A stretch of DNA of 64,000 bases from assembly GCA_015680685.1 (NCBI GenBank), contig MNCI01035238.1, positions 532,922 through 596,921 of the forward strand. Direction: 5' to 3'. The notes beneath the pieces are model-generated. The model was given only the letters and a program-made list of their open reading frames with translations, was not told the origin of the DNA and did no database searches. Each line of letters begins with the position of its first letter. The stretch's first letter is position 1. This stretch comes from Gnetum montanum (taxonomy: Eukaryota; Streptophyta; Gnetopsida; Gnetales; Gnetaceae). Below are positions 45,014 to 56,744 of the stretch, one piece after another. The translations under genes and the position numbers were made by a program.

Positions 45014-45925
45014 CTACCCTATACGCAATTGCTTTTTGACCCATCATGGATTTGGCAAGACGTAAGGCTGAGGAGCTTTCCCATGGCATTCATCTACATC
45101 GTTGTCTTCCTCTTGGAAAGGTAACTTAGCCCATGCATTTTTTTTCTGAGCCAGCGGGTTGGGCCAACTCTTTCGCTAAATAGTTAGTGTCAACGGAGAC
45201 AGGTGCCTCGTGCTCAAAGGTTATGACCTTCAAACCCTGCTCCATATCTACATTATTTATTTCTTGCATTGCTACCTCGTCACCGTGGATTACCACCTCC
45301 CTACCTGCATAGGGTAGATGGATCTCCTGATGTATGGGCGAAGAGACAACCCTGATTTAGGCTAACCATGACCTCCCCAAGATCAGATTAAACCCAGGCA
45401 TCTCTTCCACCACGATAAATATTGTATTTGTGGGGAACTGATCCCCTACCACAAAGTCAATGTGGATAGTGCCTTTCACCATGACCCATGCCCCATTGAA
45501 TGACTTCAAGCATGATGTTGTTGCATGTTTGATATGGTCGACCAAATCCAATTTATCCACAATAGGGAATGGGATGACGTTTGTAGCAGCCCCATCATCA
45601 ACGTGTATCCTTCGAATAGTATGATGACTGACCCGAATCATGATGAACAGGGGTGCTATAGTCACCTAACCTTTCTCAACGTCTTCCCTAATGGAATCAT
45701 CATGAAATGTCAATTGGGATGGCTACGGTTCTGTAGGCGTAGAAGGAAGCATAATTGAATGGATTGCTTTCTCTTCTATTAGCATGTTCTCGTCAACAGG
45801 TATTGTTGTTAACATGCGAACCAAAGCCTCATAGTGTGCGATAGAAGTCATTATTAGGTCATACAGGCTCAATGTTGTGTTCTTTTGTTTTAGAGCCCAC
45901 GTGACATGAGTAAGAGTGCTCAATA
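45014..45925 (-). pseudogene. pol: Tat-2 protease (retropepsin)
   Basis: Minus strand: TTLSLYDLIMTSIAHYEALV, LTFHDDSIRED, then the active-site segment IHVDDGAATNVIPF, VGDQFPTNTIFIVVEEMPGF and NLILGRSWLA. Ends KQLRIG-stop at 45,016-45,014, the same place as in Tat-1. One stop lies between the N-terminal part and the active site and another after the GRSWLA motif. Confidence 0.85.
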
Positions 45926-48827
45926 GGTCTCATCCATCCTCCTGTTGCTTGCTATCTTTCTCCTCTTCCATTCATCCCAGGAGATAAATTTCCCGAAGAG
46001 GAATAGAGTTGAGTTTGGAATCAAATCCTTTTGGACGAGGTGACAATGACCATGAGCATGTAGCAGCATTATCTTTTGGTGAAGAAGTGAACATAGATGC
46101 AGAGGTCGAGGGAGTAGGCTTGGAAGGACCTAGGACGGTACCTTCCATTGCCACCTCACCTGTCAAACACTTTTCTCATTTCTTTGACCGAGAAGGCTGC
46201 AATGTCGTCTTATATAGAGCGGGGACAGTTGAATGGCTTGGCCCCCTGATGATGAATGGTGCTTTCAGTGTTAGTGCATGTGGTGTTGCAGTCTTATTTA
46301 TAGGTAGTGCAGGGGCAGATGTTTGAGGAGGAGCCTTTAGAACAAAGGGTTGCTACGGTAGTTTTTTAGCTACCGGTGGTGTAGGTGCAATACGCTGAGG
46401 CACACGAACCACAAACGACTACTGAGGCAATTTGGGATTAGTGTCAACGATGATAGTGTTAATGATATAACTGGTGTTTTTGCATTAATTGGGTCTTTGT
46501 AAACATGCATAGATTGATTTTCAGGCTGCACGGGGTTGCTTTCATCTAGAACCAACTTCCCCTGACCAGTCATTCTCTAAATGTCATCCTTTAATACCAA
46601 ACAGTAATCTATGTTGTGACCACACAGTTGATGGTAGTCACAGAACCATTCTAGCCTGAATTTCTTAGTAACTGGCAGCTCATTGGGCAAAGCCAAGGAG
46701 GGGTTCCTAAGGGGCTCACAGTACTGTTGATGCCTTTTGACTACCTCCTCTGACATTTGCTTGTGTTGAATGTACCTTGCCCCCAGTAATTTCTTCAAAA
46801 GTTCTAAAGGCTTAACAAGCAGTGGAGTGTATTTAGAGCGATCTTTTCACTTGAAATTAGGCTTAGGCATGGTGCATTCTTTGGGTGTCAAGGTGGAAGC
46901 TTGAGTGGCATTGCTTGGTGTGGATGTGAGGTTAGTTGGCGTGGTGGCTGCCTTCTTGTTGTTGTTTTTGCTAGGCTTGGCTTCGTTTGCCATAGCGGCC
47001 ACTGTGGCTATTGAAGCCTTGCCCTTATCTTTGTCCTTCTTTGTAAACATATTCTTGTATGCAACATAGGCTGAGTCTTTGCTTTCCTTGGCCGCGTCTT
47101 GTATGCTCTTGGTCTAGGCAAAATCCTAACTAAGAGTTCGTGGAGCGAGATAGTACAGTTTGGACTTAATGAAGTCATTCACTACACCCTTAAAGATGGC
47201 TAGTAGATGAGCCTCCGCGATAGGCTCGCGGATCTCATTAAGGGTAGCGCTCCACCATTGTATGAATTTTTGGACTAGTTCCAAGGGATCTTGCTTCATG
47301 CTCATTAACTGATCAAGCGTAACCTCTGCTCTCAAGTTATACTTGAAACGAGTTACGAATTAGGTCAACAGCTCCTCTAGGGTAGAGATAGAGGAGCGTG
47401 GGAGCGCATGATACCAGTCCAAGTCTTTGCCCATTAGAGACATAGCAAAGATGTGGATAATTCTCTATGGCCATTGTTGCAAAAGAAGGGACTCAGATCT
47501 AAACGTAACAAGTTACACATTGGGATCATCCTCCCCATTGTATTTCATGAAGTGGGGGAGTGGCATCCCAAGGGGTAATGTTAACATGGGGACTGTCGAA
47601 CTGATGGGATCATCATGGTAGGAATCCATGACTTGTACCATGTTAGAACTAATAGTCTTGAGGTGTCAAACCTCTTCAATTAGGGTTTGGATAAGTTAAA
47701 ATGCTTGATCTAGACCTGGGGGCAACGTAGATGGTTGGGGACTTGCAGGGGCAGCTCCCATCGATGGCGTGGTAGGGACAGTGGCTTGGCTCATAGGCAA
47801 CACCATTGGGGCGTCCCCTACGAAGGGTGCTGCTGGTGTTGTCCACCACCCAGTGGGTGGTACTGTTGGAGTAGCAACCACTAGTGGTGCTATGGGGTTG
47901 GTGGTTCACATGATCGGTGGGGCAGACCAGGGTCCCACGCTTGGCTGTACCGTTTGCGAGATTTGGTATGTTTGGTGGTGAGCATAGTGAGACATTTATG
48001 AAGGCTGTGAAATAGGGGGAAAAGTGCATGGGGTCCACCACATGGTTGAGGATGGACCTACCGTTGATGGTGGAATAGGTGTAGATGCTAGAGTGGATGC
48101 AAGAGCTACATGCAACTGTGATGTAGGCACTATATGGACGTAGGGTAGGGTAGCCATGATCGGTGGGTGGTACGATGTAGGAAGGGATTGGGGAAATGAT
48201 TGCGGGGGGTAGTGCCTAGAAATGAGATGGAGGAATAGGCATGTTGATACGCCGAGGGCATAGCATGGCTACTCGTTGCCAATGAAGGTGCGGTTTGCAA
48301 CTATGCAGACATAATCATGAAGGAAGAAATCACGAACATTGGGTTTAACCAGAAAGACAGGGTGGGAGGGATGGTGGCAGGGTTAGTTTGACCCCCATCC
48401 TTGGACTTGGAATCTAGCTTCTCTTGCCCATCTTAGAACACCTCGTCGTAGTGAGACGTCGTGTCTCACTACTCCCTAGGCCTACTTGTCCATATCAGCT
48501 GGTGTAAGATCCACTGATACGTTTGCGTCATAGGAACGAAAGTGCCAGGAGTGGGAACAAATTGCCTCCCATTGTGGTAAATGAACTCAAAGTTGTGTTT
48601 TTCTTCAAGTTCTTGGACGTCTAAGGATAGATTTTCCTAGACCTTAGCGTAGAGAAAATTGTAAAGCTTGACATGCTCTGCCAAGTCCTTAGGTGATCGA
48701 TTTTGGATCCTGAGAGATCGGCGTGGTTCTAGTACTAGGCTAGGTGGTTGTCGGCACCTATGGTGCCTTGAACTGAAAAGGGAACCTCAAGGTTAGAGGT
48801 AGCAACAACGGTGGTTGAAGAAATCAT
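45926..48827 (-). pseudogene. gag: Tat-2 gag
   Basis: Starts at 48,827 (MISSTTVVATSNLEVPF). Pro/Thr/Ser-rich N-terminal third, gag core with LMSMKQDPLELVQKFIQWWS and EPIAEAHLLAIFKGVVNDFI, a Lys-rich linker (MFTKKDKDKGKASIA), and the motif FRLEWFCDYHQLCGHNIDYC, here with the last Cys present (C-x2-H-x6-H-x4-C), followed by LVLKDDI. Frameshifts and stops break it. Slightly better preserved zinc motif than Tat-1. Confidence 0.86.
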
Positions 48828-49034
48828 TTTCGTAAAGCTAAAAATGATTTGCAAATGAGAAAAATAGAGGTCAAAAGGTGATCGAAGGCTTTTTGTCCTG
48901 CAGGGTTCCAAAGGAACCATCGTTGCGACTAGCCTGTACCACATGGTGTGTAAACAACCACAAGAGTGTCACGTTTATGATGACAAGTAACATGGTACAG
49001 AGAGCATGCAGGACTACCTGTAAAGCACTAAAAG

Positions 49035-49053
49035 GCCCTCCTTCTAGCACCAG
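49035..49053 (-). other. Primer-binding site of Tat-2
   Basis: The minus strand reads TGGTGCTAGAAGGAGGGCC after the LTR; matches Tat-1 at 19,260 with one C-to-T change. Confidence 0.7.
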
Positions 49054-49058
49054 AAAAC

Positions 49059-50683
49059 TATGGCGACCGAAAATTTTGGTGGCTAGAAACACTGAGAGGT
49101 TGTTGGGTGAACAATTTTAACCTCAGATCCATGCAAGGGTTGTGCTAAATACAATAGAAGCTAGGTGCCCTGAACGATTTGTTCAATCAAATAGGGACTT
49201 AATTGGTGTAACTTAACCTTACGTGAACGTTGATTAAATGCGGAATACATGAGGTGTAACCGATGATTAATAAATGCATGAATGTAGAAAATAATGCTAA
49301 ACAATGATAACAATGAAGAAATAATAGAATAAGTTAGGGTAAGGAAATCCACCGCCGCAAAATTGCAGGTTCGATTCTCTTCCTTGTTTGAAGTGTGCAA
49401 CACATTACACAGCGCTGGAGGTGCACAGAGAGTTCAAGAATGACCAGAATGCTCAAAATGTGCTAGCTATGCCTTTGAATAAGTACTTAAAAGCCAACAG
49501 TACAAAAAATGCCAATGCAAAGAGCTAATGCCAAATGCCAAAGCAAAATGCCAACTCAAGATGGTCAACAATTGCTAAGCTTGCCAAAAAAAATTTTCCA
49601 ACCACTGTCTTCAATGCAAAAACCCTTGTTCTTTTTGCAAAAAGCCAACCCTTTGAGTGTTTTTTACAAGGGTATTTATAGGGCCAGAAGTAGGTGAGAA
49701 ATAAGGCTTGGGTGCCACGTTTCTTGGACCCACGAGATGCTAACGTGCTCTTATTACAAACATGTGGAAAACCGGTCGTGAAATTGCTACGCTACAACCA
49801 TGTTGTCGAAACTGCTCATGCTAGGATCTAATGTGCTAACAATGCAAGAAAGGAATGCAGCATGTTGAAGTAGCGTAGTTGCTTGCTATGTTGTGCTACG
49901 CTGCATAGCATAGTTTCTTGCTACTTTATGCTACGTTGCGTAGCGTAGATGCTTACTACTCTGTGCTACGCTGCATAGCATAGCTGCTTGCTACATTGTG
50001 CTACGCTATGTAGCTATGTAGCGTAGCCACCGATTTGAGAAAGAAACTTATGTTGAAGTTAGCAGCTGTTGCTGAAAGCCTTGACACATGCGAGGTTAGC
50101 TTTTGAAGCACTTTGTTAATTTGCATATTTTCTACGCTATGTTATGCTACGTAGCGTAGCATAGTGTAGTAGCCAATGTAATTTGCACTCCTATTAAAAC
50201 TATGACAAGAAAACTATGCTTGTTTTTCCCTTGCTAAGCTATGCTATGCTATATAGTGTAGCATAGTGTAGCACCTTGTGTTGGTTGAATTGTGATTTTT
50301 CTTTGCGTGAACATCTTGCCAAACTTGTATTCGGACACTTGATTAATTTCTTGAAGGCTTGCTATGCTGCGTGGCATAGCGTAGCATAGCGGACTTCTCC
50401 ACTAGAAAACTTGCCAAACTATTTTGTCCATCTTGACCACCCCTGACAACTCCAAGCATTGTTTCTGAGTAGATGGTCAATCGGGTGAAACACCTAGGTG
50501 GGCAGGCTAGAGAGTCTATCAAGCTTGTTAGCCCTGGCAGTAGAAAACTTGCTGAACTGAATAGTCTAACCTCAGTGCTTACATTTCCTTCCAAACTATC
50601 ATGAGGCTACACTTGTGGAAATGTTTGCCTCAGTTCCAAGACCCTGGTAAAGCAAGAGTGCCTTGAAATTTTATGGTGTTTTA
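49059..50683 (-). repeat. 5' LTR of Tat-2
   Basis: 1,625 bp; on the minus strand TAAAACACC (TG now TA) to GGTCGCCATA. TATAAATA on the minus strand at 49,680-49,673. GCTAYGC palindrome clusters at about 49,870-50,030, 50,130-50,170, 50,230-50,270 and 50,360-50,390. Confidence 0.92.
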
Positions 50684-50688
50684 GTAAG

Positions 50689-50917
50689 GGAACTTCATCA
50701 TCTTCTTAGTAGGCTCCATCTCATTCCTCTTCATCATCTCAATTTTAGATGAAGCTTCAACCTTGATGAGCTCTTGTAGCAGTATCTTCTTTTGATGATG
50801 ATGAGTAGCATATCTCCCATTCCAACACCAATAGTGATGAAGAGGAGGATACATATAGGCCTACTCATGTAATGTCAGACTTTGAAGATGATGATGATAT
50901 GGAAGTCAGTAGTTAAG
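50689..50917 (+). pseudogene. Acidic tail of the Copia-A second ORF
   Basis: Reads a Ser-rich run, SSFDDDE, SNTNSDEEEDTYRPTHVMSD and FEDDDDMEVSS-stop. Continuation of the ORF cut at 13,763 by Tat-2, with a frame change. Stops again fall at expected Gln positions. Confidence 0.55.
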
Positions 50918-51370
50918 GACTTCTTATGATCCCCTACTTTTGCTTGATGTCCAAAAAATGGTAGAGTTTTGTGCTATCATGATGCTATATGATGTATAAT
51001 GCCATGCTATGTATATTTTTTATTTTGTCTTGATATATACATCCTTGTCCAACTTTGTATGGCATATCTTTGGAGACAAGTTATGAAGTGTTTAGTGTAT
51101 ATCAACTATATTTGAGGTTTATGGCTTATACTTGCATTATGGATAGATATGGATAGTTTTCTTATGTTTCCATTTTCTTGTGTTGCCTTCTTATGATCAT
51201 GGCTAATGAATATGTGCCCATTGACCATTTTATCTTATTTTCCTTTGTCATTCTTGCTGCCATATGATTATTTTTAAATATATATATTTACAAATGTTTG
51301 TGCCTATAATTATTTATCATATGATATTATGATGTTATGGTAACCCATTTTCTCAAGTTTTGGACATTAC
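50918..51370 (+). other. Copia-A 3' untranslated region
   Basis: AT-rich, no recognisable frame. Confidence 0.6.
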
Positions 51371-51385
51371 TAAAAAGGGGGACAT
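51371..51385 (+). other. Polypurine tract of Copia-A
   Basis: TAAAAAGGGGGACAT directly before TGTTGATC; a typical copia PPT. Confidence 0.8.
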
Positions 51386-52429
51386 TGTTGATCTTTTAGT
51401 ATGTCAAAATCTTGGAAAATGAAGAATCTGGAAAACATGGCTATGGAATCTTGAAGGACTTGGAAAGGACAAGATGAAGACAAGAGGACGATGTGATTAA
51501 GATAAGAACATGATAAGATAAAGATAAGAGCTTGACAAGAGTATTATGAGATTGAGACAAGAGCATGGTAAAGACCAAGACATGTTGAGACCAAGATGTC
51601 AATTTGATTATAAAAGTTTCAACAAATAACATAAGAATGGAAGATGTCTACAAGCCAAAAGAAATTGTTCCAATATCTACCAAGATGTCCTAGAAGAACA
51701 GTAAATGTTCTAGTGGCAAAAGCTCAGTCTCAAGCAAGACATCCCAGAAAAATAGTAGATGTCCTGAGTGGAGTTGAGACATCCCAACTACGAGCATCAT
51801 AAAGATAGTGAGATGTCTCAACTACTATTTTCTAGCTATTGTACTTACACAAATAGTCATTTGACAAGCACTACTCACACGAATATTCTCTTCATTGTAC
51901 ACATCTTGTGAATTGATTTATTCTTCAATTATTTATATTTTATGAGTTGAATATTGTAATTATAGTGAGCCTCAAAGTAAGATATTTGTAATTAGAGTAC
52001 ACTCTCTCCTTGATCCTCTATTTCTTCCTTGATAAGCCCTACAAGATTGATGTGCTTGTTGTGGGAAGACATCTCTTGAGCTTGTTGGGACATTGTGGGT
52101 TTGAGTATATTTCTTAAGATAAAACACTCTGTTTTGAGCCTAAGTTATTGTAAAGGTTGTGGGATCCTTGAAACCACATTTTGAGCTTGTTAGGACCTTG
52201 TGGGGTTGAATGTGTTTCTTGAGAGAAAACACTTGTGTAGCTCAAGCTTTGTAAAGGTTGTGATGTCCTTGAAATCATATTTTTGAATAAACAATGTTTG
52301 GAGGTGTGTAAGGATTCTACCCTCCGAGAGTAAATGTACCCAAGTTGGGGAATCATGTACATTTACGTGCAATTTTCTGTTCAAAATGATGAAACTTATT
52401 CAACCCTCCTTCTAAGTTCTCGATCTTCA
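51386..52429 (+). repeat. 3' LTR of Copia-A
   Basis: 1,044 bp, TGTTGATC to GATCTTCA. The start matches Copia-B (TGTTGACCTTTTGGTATGCC); R-U5 matches both other copia LTRs. U3 (about 51,590-51,830) carries about eight GATGTC/GACATC words, one as GAGATGTCTC. Confidence 0.85.
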
Positions 52430-52799
52430 AAAGAGTTGTTAATCTTTGACAAAGAACATGATTTGATTGAGAAAATAGAGCTAAAAATTTTGGAGATAAT
52501 GGAGAATTAACATGAGGTTTATGAGAAGGTAGCTTGGTTTTAGACCTAGGACTAACATTATAAGGGATCTTATCAATCACTTGATAGTTGAAACCATTTT
52601 TTGGAAGGATAAGCTCTATTTTAGAGGAAATATGGAGTACTTCATTGACATTAGTGTCAATTATCATATGAGTCATATGGTCTAATTGAACCTATTATAA
52701 CAAAAGTAAAATCTTGATAATTCAATGATGAAGTGCTAAACAATAGATTCTAGATAAACCTAGAGATAGGAAAGGTCTTCAAGCTTCCTCCAACATAAC
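52430..52799. other. Unidentified flank, left of Gypsy-R
   Basis: Open on the minus strand for about 107 codons (to 52,676), but the reading runs into the adjacent copia LTR and I recognise no family. Continues at 59,591 beyond Gypsy-R. Confidence 0.4.
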
Positions 52800-53957
52800 T
52801 GATGGGACACGATATCACATGGGCCGCGATATCGCATCCCACGCGATATTGCGTCGTCCCCCGTGATATCGCGTATGTGATATCGCAGTGCACTGCCAAG
52901 TCTATAAATAAGAGGCAACTCTCCCTTGTTTTGACATCTAATTCTAGACCCTTAGTGAAACTTTGGCAGTTTTACCTCTCCAGAGATAGAATATTTTAAA
53001 TGTGCCCGTAGTACGAACTCCAAAGTGAACGGATCTTTATTCAAGCAGATATTGTACCTGAACACATATTTGTGTACGGAAATAAAGATGAACTTCTTGG
53101 ATAAACCTTGAAATTCATGGAATAGGCTAAATAGGACTTTTATTTACTATTATTTACTATTTACCATTTAATCACTTTCTTAGTCTTTAAATCTCTCTCA
53201 ACCCTTCTCTCCTAGTTAAGTGCCTCAGTACGACCGCTTCGAGCATGTGCGTTACAATTGGTGATCCCAGCAACGATTAGCATTTGGTAACCAAGGTTGC
53301 ATCGGTTCAGGGTGTGAACGGTAAGTGGGAATGAATGCTGATGCTAGGTTAATTCAAATTTATTTAGTTAGTTAAAGTTAGTAATTAGTCTCTTCAACCC
53401 TCTACCTTATCAGCATAGGAGATAAAACTGAAAAAGAAATAAAAATCATATGCCTCAAACTTACTTAACCATACACCATGACAACTACAAGTTTAGGAAG
53501 ACAATGAATAATTAACCTTAAGTGTTCCATGAGGTGTGTAGGCACTTAGTCTGTGAAGTTTGACCGGATTGCACATGTAACGCTTGGTGATCCCAGCAAC
53601 GATTAGCATTTGGTAACCAAGGTTGCATCAGTTCAGGGTGTGAATGATAAGTGGGAACGAATGCTAACGCTAGGTTAATTCAGATTTATTTAGTTAGTTA
53701 AAGTTAGTAATTAGTCTCTTCAACCCTCTACCTTATCAGCATAGGAGATAAAACCGAAAAAGACATAAAAATCATATGCCTCAAACTTACTTAACCATAC
53801 ACCATGACAACTACAAGTAAGTATGGGAAGACAAAAAATAATTAACCTTAAGTGTTCCATGAGGCGTGTAGGCACTTAGTCTACGGAGTTTGACCAGATC
53901 GCGTGTGCTATGCTCGTATTCATATGGTTGAGTGTAGGGGTACCTCGCCACTCATCA
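52800..53957 (+). repeat. 5' LTR of Gypsy-R, with internal duplication
   Basis: 1,158 bp, TGATGGGA to CTCATCA. GATATC-type palindromes (GCGATATCGC) five times in 52,810-52,895, then TATAAATA at 52,903. A 326-bp tandem duplication (53,258-53,583 and 53,584-53,909, each starting TTGGTGATCCCAGCAACGAT) is absent from the 3' LTR. Confidence 0.93.
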
Positions 53958-53958
53958 T

Positions 53959-53966
53959 TGGCGCCG
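53959..53966 (+). other. Primer-binding site of Gypsy-R
   Basis: TGGCGCCG one base after the LTR, the start of the PBS usual in Athila and related elements; the following bases have diverged. Confidence 0.7.
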
Positions 53967-54074
53967 TAAGTAGAACATAGGAAATCACTCACATCGTTGG
54001 GAGCTTAAATGAACCTTAGGGTTAATTAAATGAAAAATTTATATAATGGTTAATCAGCACACCGACAAGACACC

Positions 54075-55640
54075 ATGTCTTCTTCTTCTTCTCACAAGAG
54101 CATTACACCACCTAGGGATCATACAAAGAATAGTCGGCAGTCTAAAACACATAACCAAAATTAGCCAGTTCCTCAACAATATAGGGTGGTATATACTCAT
54201 CCCGATGAGTATATACCCAATTTTACTTTTATCCTCCATCAGGATGAATAGATGCACTGGAGAGACTTGCAAGGTAACAAAGTGTTACCTCTAGATTATG
54301 TAGTCCCCAACATGCTTCTCTGTGCTCTGGCACAGATAAGCATGATAGAATTATATGTTGAATACGTTGCGGTAGACTTTGACATAAGGGATTATCATCC
54401 CATAGAAGCTCAACATCTAAGGGACTCAAGGTAGGAGAGCCACCATACATTGTTGAAGGGTAAAGAGGTCCCGCACATCCTAAGTGAAATTGGAGATGGT
54501 GAACCACTTATAACAGGTTCTCTATCGAAAGATGTTCCCCCTCCTAACAATAGTAAGGAGGTGGGGTATTAGAACCTACACTCCACGATACACAACCCTG
54601 GTTTTGATCCCCGTGAACACAAACTATTCACTGAGGGAAAATAATACATGACAAGGATGGGCACTCAGATCATCATCATGATCAGGGCCAAAGCCATCGA
54701 AGAGAAGGTAAGAAATATCGTCATGGCAATGGTTCTCCTTCTTCTTCCCCTTCATCTCATCATTCACCCTCTTCTTCCACATCTGGGCGCAGTCATAAAG
54801 AGCATAACGGTGAGGATAGAGGTAGGAAAAATGAGAGACCTTGACAAGAGAGTCGAGAGCGAGGACAAGGACATGAACGAAGGGAAAGTAGGGAACAACG
54901 TAGGCATCATTGACGTCATGAAAGAGATGATCATGACGAACCCCTACTTGCCACCCGAAGCATACTAGATATAACGGAGGTAGTGAGAATACCAACAAGG
55001 CATGTAAAAGATAGTCGGATCAAGTGCTTAGACATGAACAATATCCCATTCTTCGAAGGGGGATACAACGCAGATCCATAAAATCATTTACAGGTATTCC
55101 ACAATTCCTGTGCCCTGCAGAACATAGAGAACGAGTGGCAGAAACTAAAGTTGTTTCCCAGGACACTCATTAAGGAAGCAGAGAGTTGGTACTGGTCCTT
55201 AGAGCTAAAAACCATCAGGAGGTGGAGTATGATGTTAGAACTCTTCAATGATAAATATCAAACATACTCCAAAGTGTCTAACTTGCGTAAGAAGATCCAA
55301 GGATGGAAACAAGGCAATCACAAATCCTTGGATGCTGCCATGGGTTGCTACTATGCATTGCTACATCATTGCCTAGACCATGGTTATGCATAGCAGGATC
55401 AACACCGCCACATTGTAGATGGGCTAAGGTATGAAACCAAGAGAACCCTTGGGACTTATGCCCAAGGAATACTATCAGAACTTAGATCCCATAAAATTCA
55501 TTGCTTGTTGGAATAAGTAGCCAAAGAAGAAGGGGAGCTACGAAAAAGAGAAAGTGCGGAAGAATATAACCATGATCCCTCTTTTCAAAAGAAGGGAGTG
55601 AGATTTTGTGATGAAGAGGATGAGTGACCAATCGAAGAGT
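54075..55640 (+). pseudogene. gag: Gypsy-R gag
   Basis: ATG at 54,075 (MSSSSSHKSITPPRDHTKNS), a low-complexity region, then the gag core from about 55,030: NNIPFFEGGYNADP, WQKLKLFPRTLIKEAESWYW, MLELFNDKYQTYSKVSNLRK, KIQGWKQGNHKSLDAAM. This is the PF03732 pattern as seen in Athila gag (LKLFPxTLxxxAxxW...F...KY). No zinc knuckle seen. Stops and frameshifts in the first half. Confidence 0.8.
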
Positions 55641-55700
55641 TGGTGAATAGGAAAACCTTGCTGCTTCAGAAGTTAACAATGGAAGTATCGGCTAAGGTAG

Positions 55701-56507
55701 ATGAAGTCTACAAGAGTTGTGAACATTCAACCCTCTGCTCATTTTGACAATCGCAAAAAGAGAAGACCTTTCTTCAGAACCAAAAGCCCAAACAAGCTCT
55801 CACAACCACAAGTGGTTGAGTCTAGGTACGCTCCTCCAACACATAAGGCTTCGAAGCTCCCTTCTGTCCAACAACAAGGCTTCACACATACGGTTATGTT
55901 AACACATACCGTAATCGACTGGATCAAGGTAGGCCACCTTCCCAGGAAACTATCTTACCCTGGGAGTTCCCTAATTTATCTACAAGTCACCAGGAATGAA
56001 CCACATAAGGATCTTCTTAACTTAGGTTCTGGAGTCAACTTAATATCACGAGAGATGTATCAAGCCTGGAACCTGTCCCAACTTAAGAAGAGCAACATTC
56101 AACTAGAGCTAGCTGACCAGTCCATCACCATTCCCTTGGGATTGGTGGAGGACATTATTACCACTGTGTGTGATTGGTCATATCCAACCGATTTCCTGGT
56201 GATAGAAGATAACAACAACGAAGGGGACTTCCCAATTATAATGGGAAGGGCATGGTTGAGCACAATAGACGCATGCCTAGGGATCCATGATCTTTCCTTG
56301 GAAATATCTAAGGTAAATGTTTATGGAAATATCGAGAAGAAGAAAGTTCCATGCATCACATACAAAAATTCATTGGGTGATGACATGGAGGAATGCACAA
56401 CATCTCCTCCATGCAACAGGTGTGCCCTTGAAACTGTGAGACAAAGATGCATGTATGTAGCAACCACACAACAAGAAGTAGACACCCCGTGGTTGATAGC
56501 TACTTGA
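55701..56507 (+). pseudogene. pol: Gypsy-R protease
   Basis: 268-codon open frame. Reads a basic linker, then LLNLGSGVNLISREMY where retropepsins have L-x-DLG-x-S-x-N-L (active-site Asp replaced by Asn), followed by LELADQSITIPLGLVEDIIT, FPIIMGRAWLSTIDA. The ADxS-x-x-P-x-G-x-VED phrase is typical of Athila-type proteases. It ends at 56,507 and RT is absent. The longest intact frame of the element, but catalytically doubtful. Confidence 0.82.
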
Positions 56508-56744
56508 AAGAGCAACCGAAAAATATGCATGGAAGGAACTAGGGGAACAACTCATGCCCATAATGAGAGCATAGACACATTGGAATATGAGCGTCGCCAA
56601 CTTCCACCCCTTAACCTGAAAACATCAATCGGGAGAAGTTGAACACTTTTAAGAAATTCGAACAGGCACTCATTATTTTGGATCTCTCCCTTTCCATTCA
56701 GTCATGGGGGAGATCGCCACCTATGCTAATCATTTGGGGCCCTC

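Larger units (their letters stand above)
13769..50683 (-). mobile_element. Tat-2: giant Tat/Ogre-type Ty3/gypsy element, interrupted by Tat-1
   Basis: On the minus strand: 5' LTR (50,683-49,059), PBS, gag, protease, a gene on the opposite strand (39,764-44,350), RT, RNase H, a second (archaeal-type) RNase H, integrase split at 36,178/17,488 by Tat-1, minisatellite, PPT, 3' LTR (15,324-13,769). Flanks are ATAAG (13,764-13,768) and GTAAG (50,684-50,688), a TSD with one transition. Own length is about 18.2 kb. The double RNase H and the C-x2-H-x6-H-x4-C gag motif point to the Tat lineage. Same family as Tat-1. Confidence 0.9.
9867..52429 (+). mobile_element. Copia-A: Ty1/copia-type element without visible pol, interrupted by Tat-2
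   Basis: Parts in order: partial 5' LTR (to 10,480), PBS like tRNA-iMet, gag with zinc-knuckle remnants, a non-coding stretch with a conserved splice-donor-like site, an unknown second ORF, then the Tat-2 insertion (13,769-50,683), the acidic tail of the second ORF, a polypurine tract and a 3' LTR (51,386-52,429). Without insertions the visible part is about 5.6 kb. No protease, integrase, RT or RNase H words were seen, so it looks like a non-autonomous derivative that would have needed enzymes from relatives such as Copia-B. The start of the 5' LTR is not visible. Confidence 0.75.

Noticed and set aside
52353-52676. 107-codon minus-strand gene
   Set aside because: Runs into the copia LTR end and has no recognisable domain; kept only as an unidentified flank.
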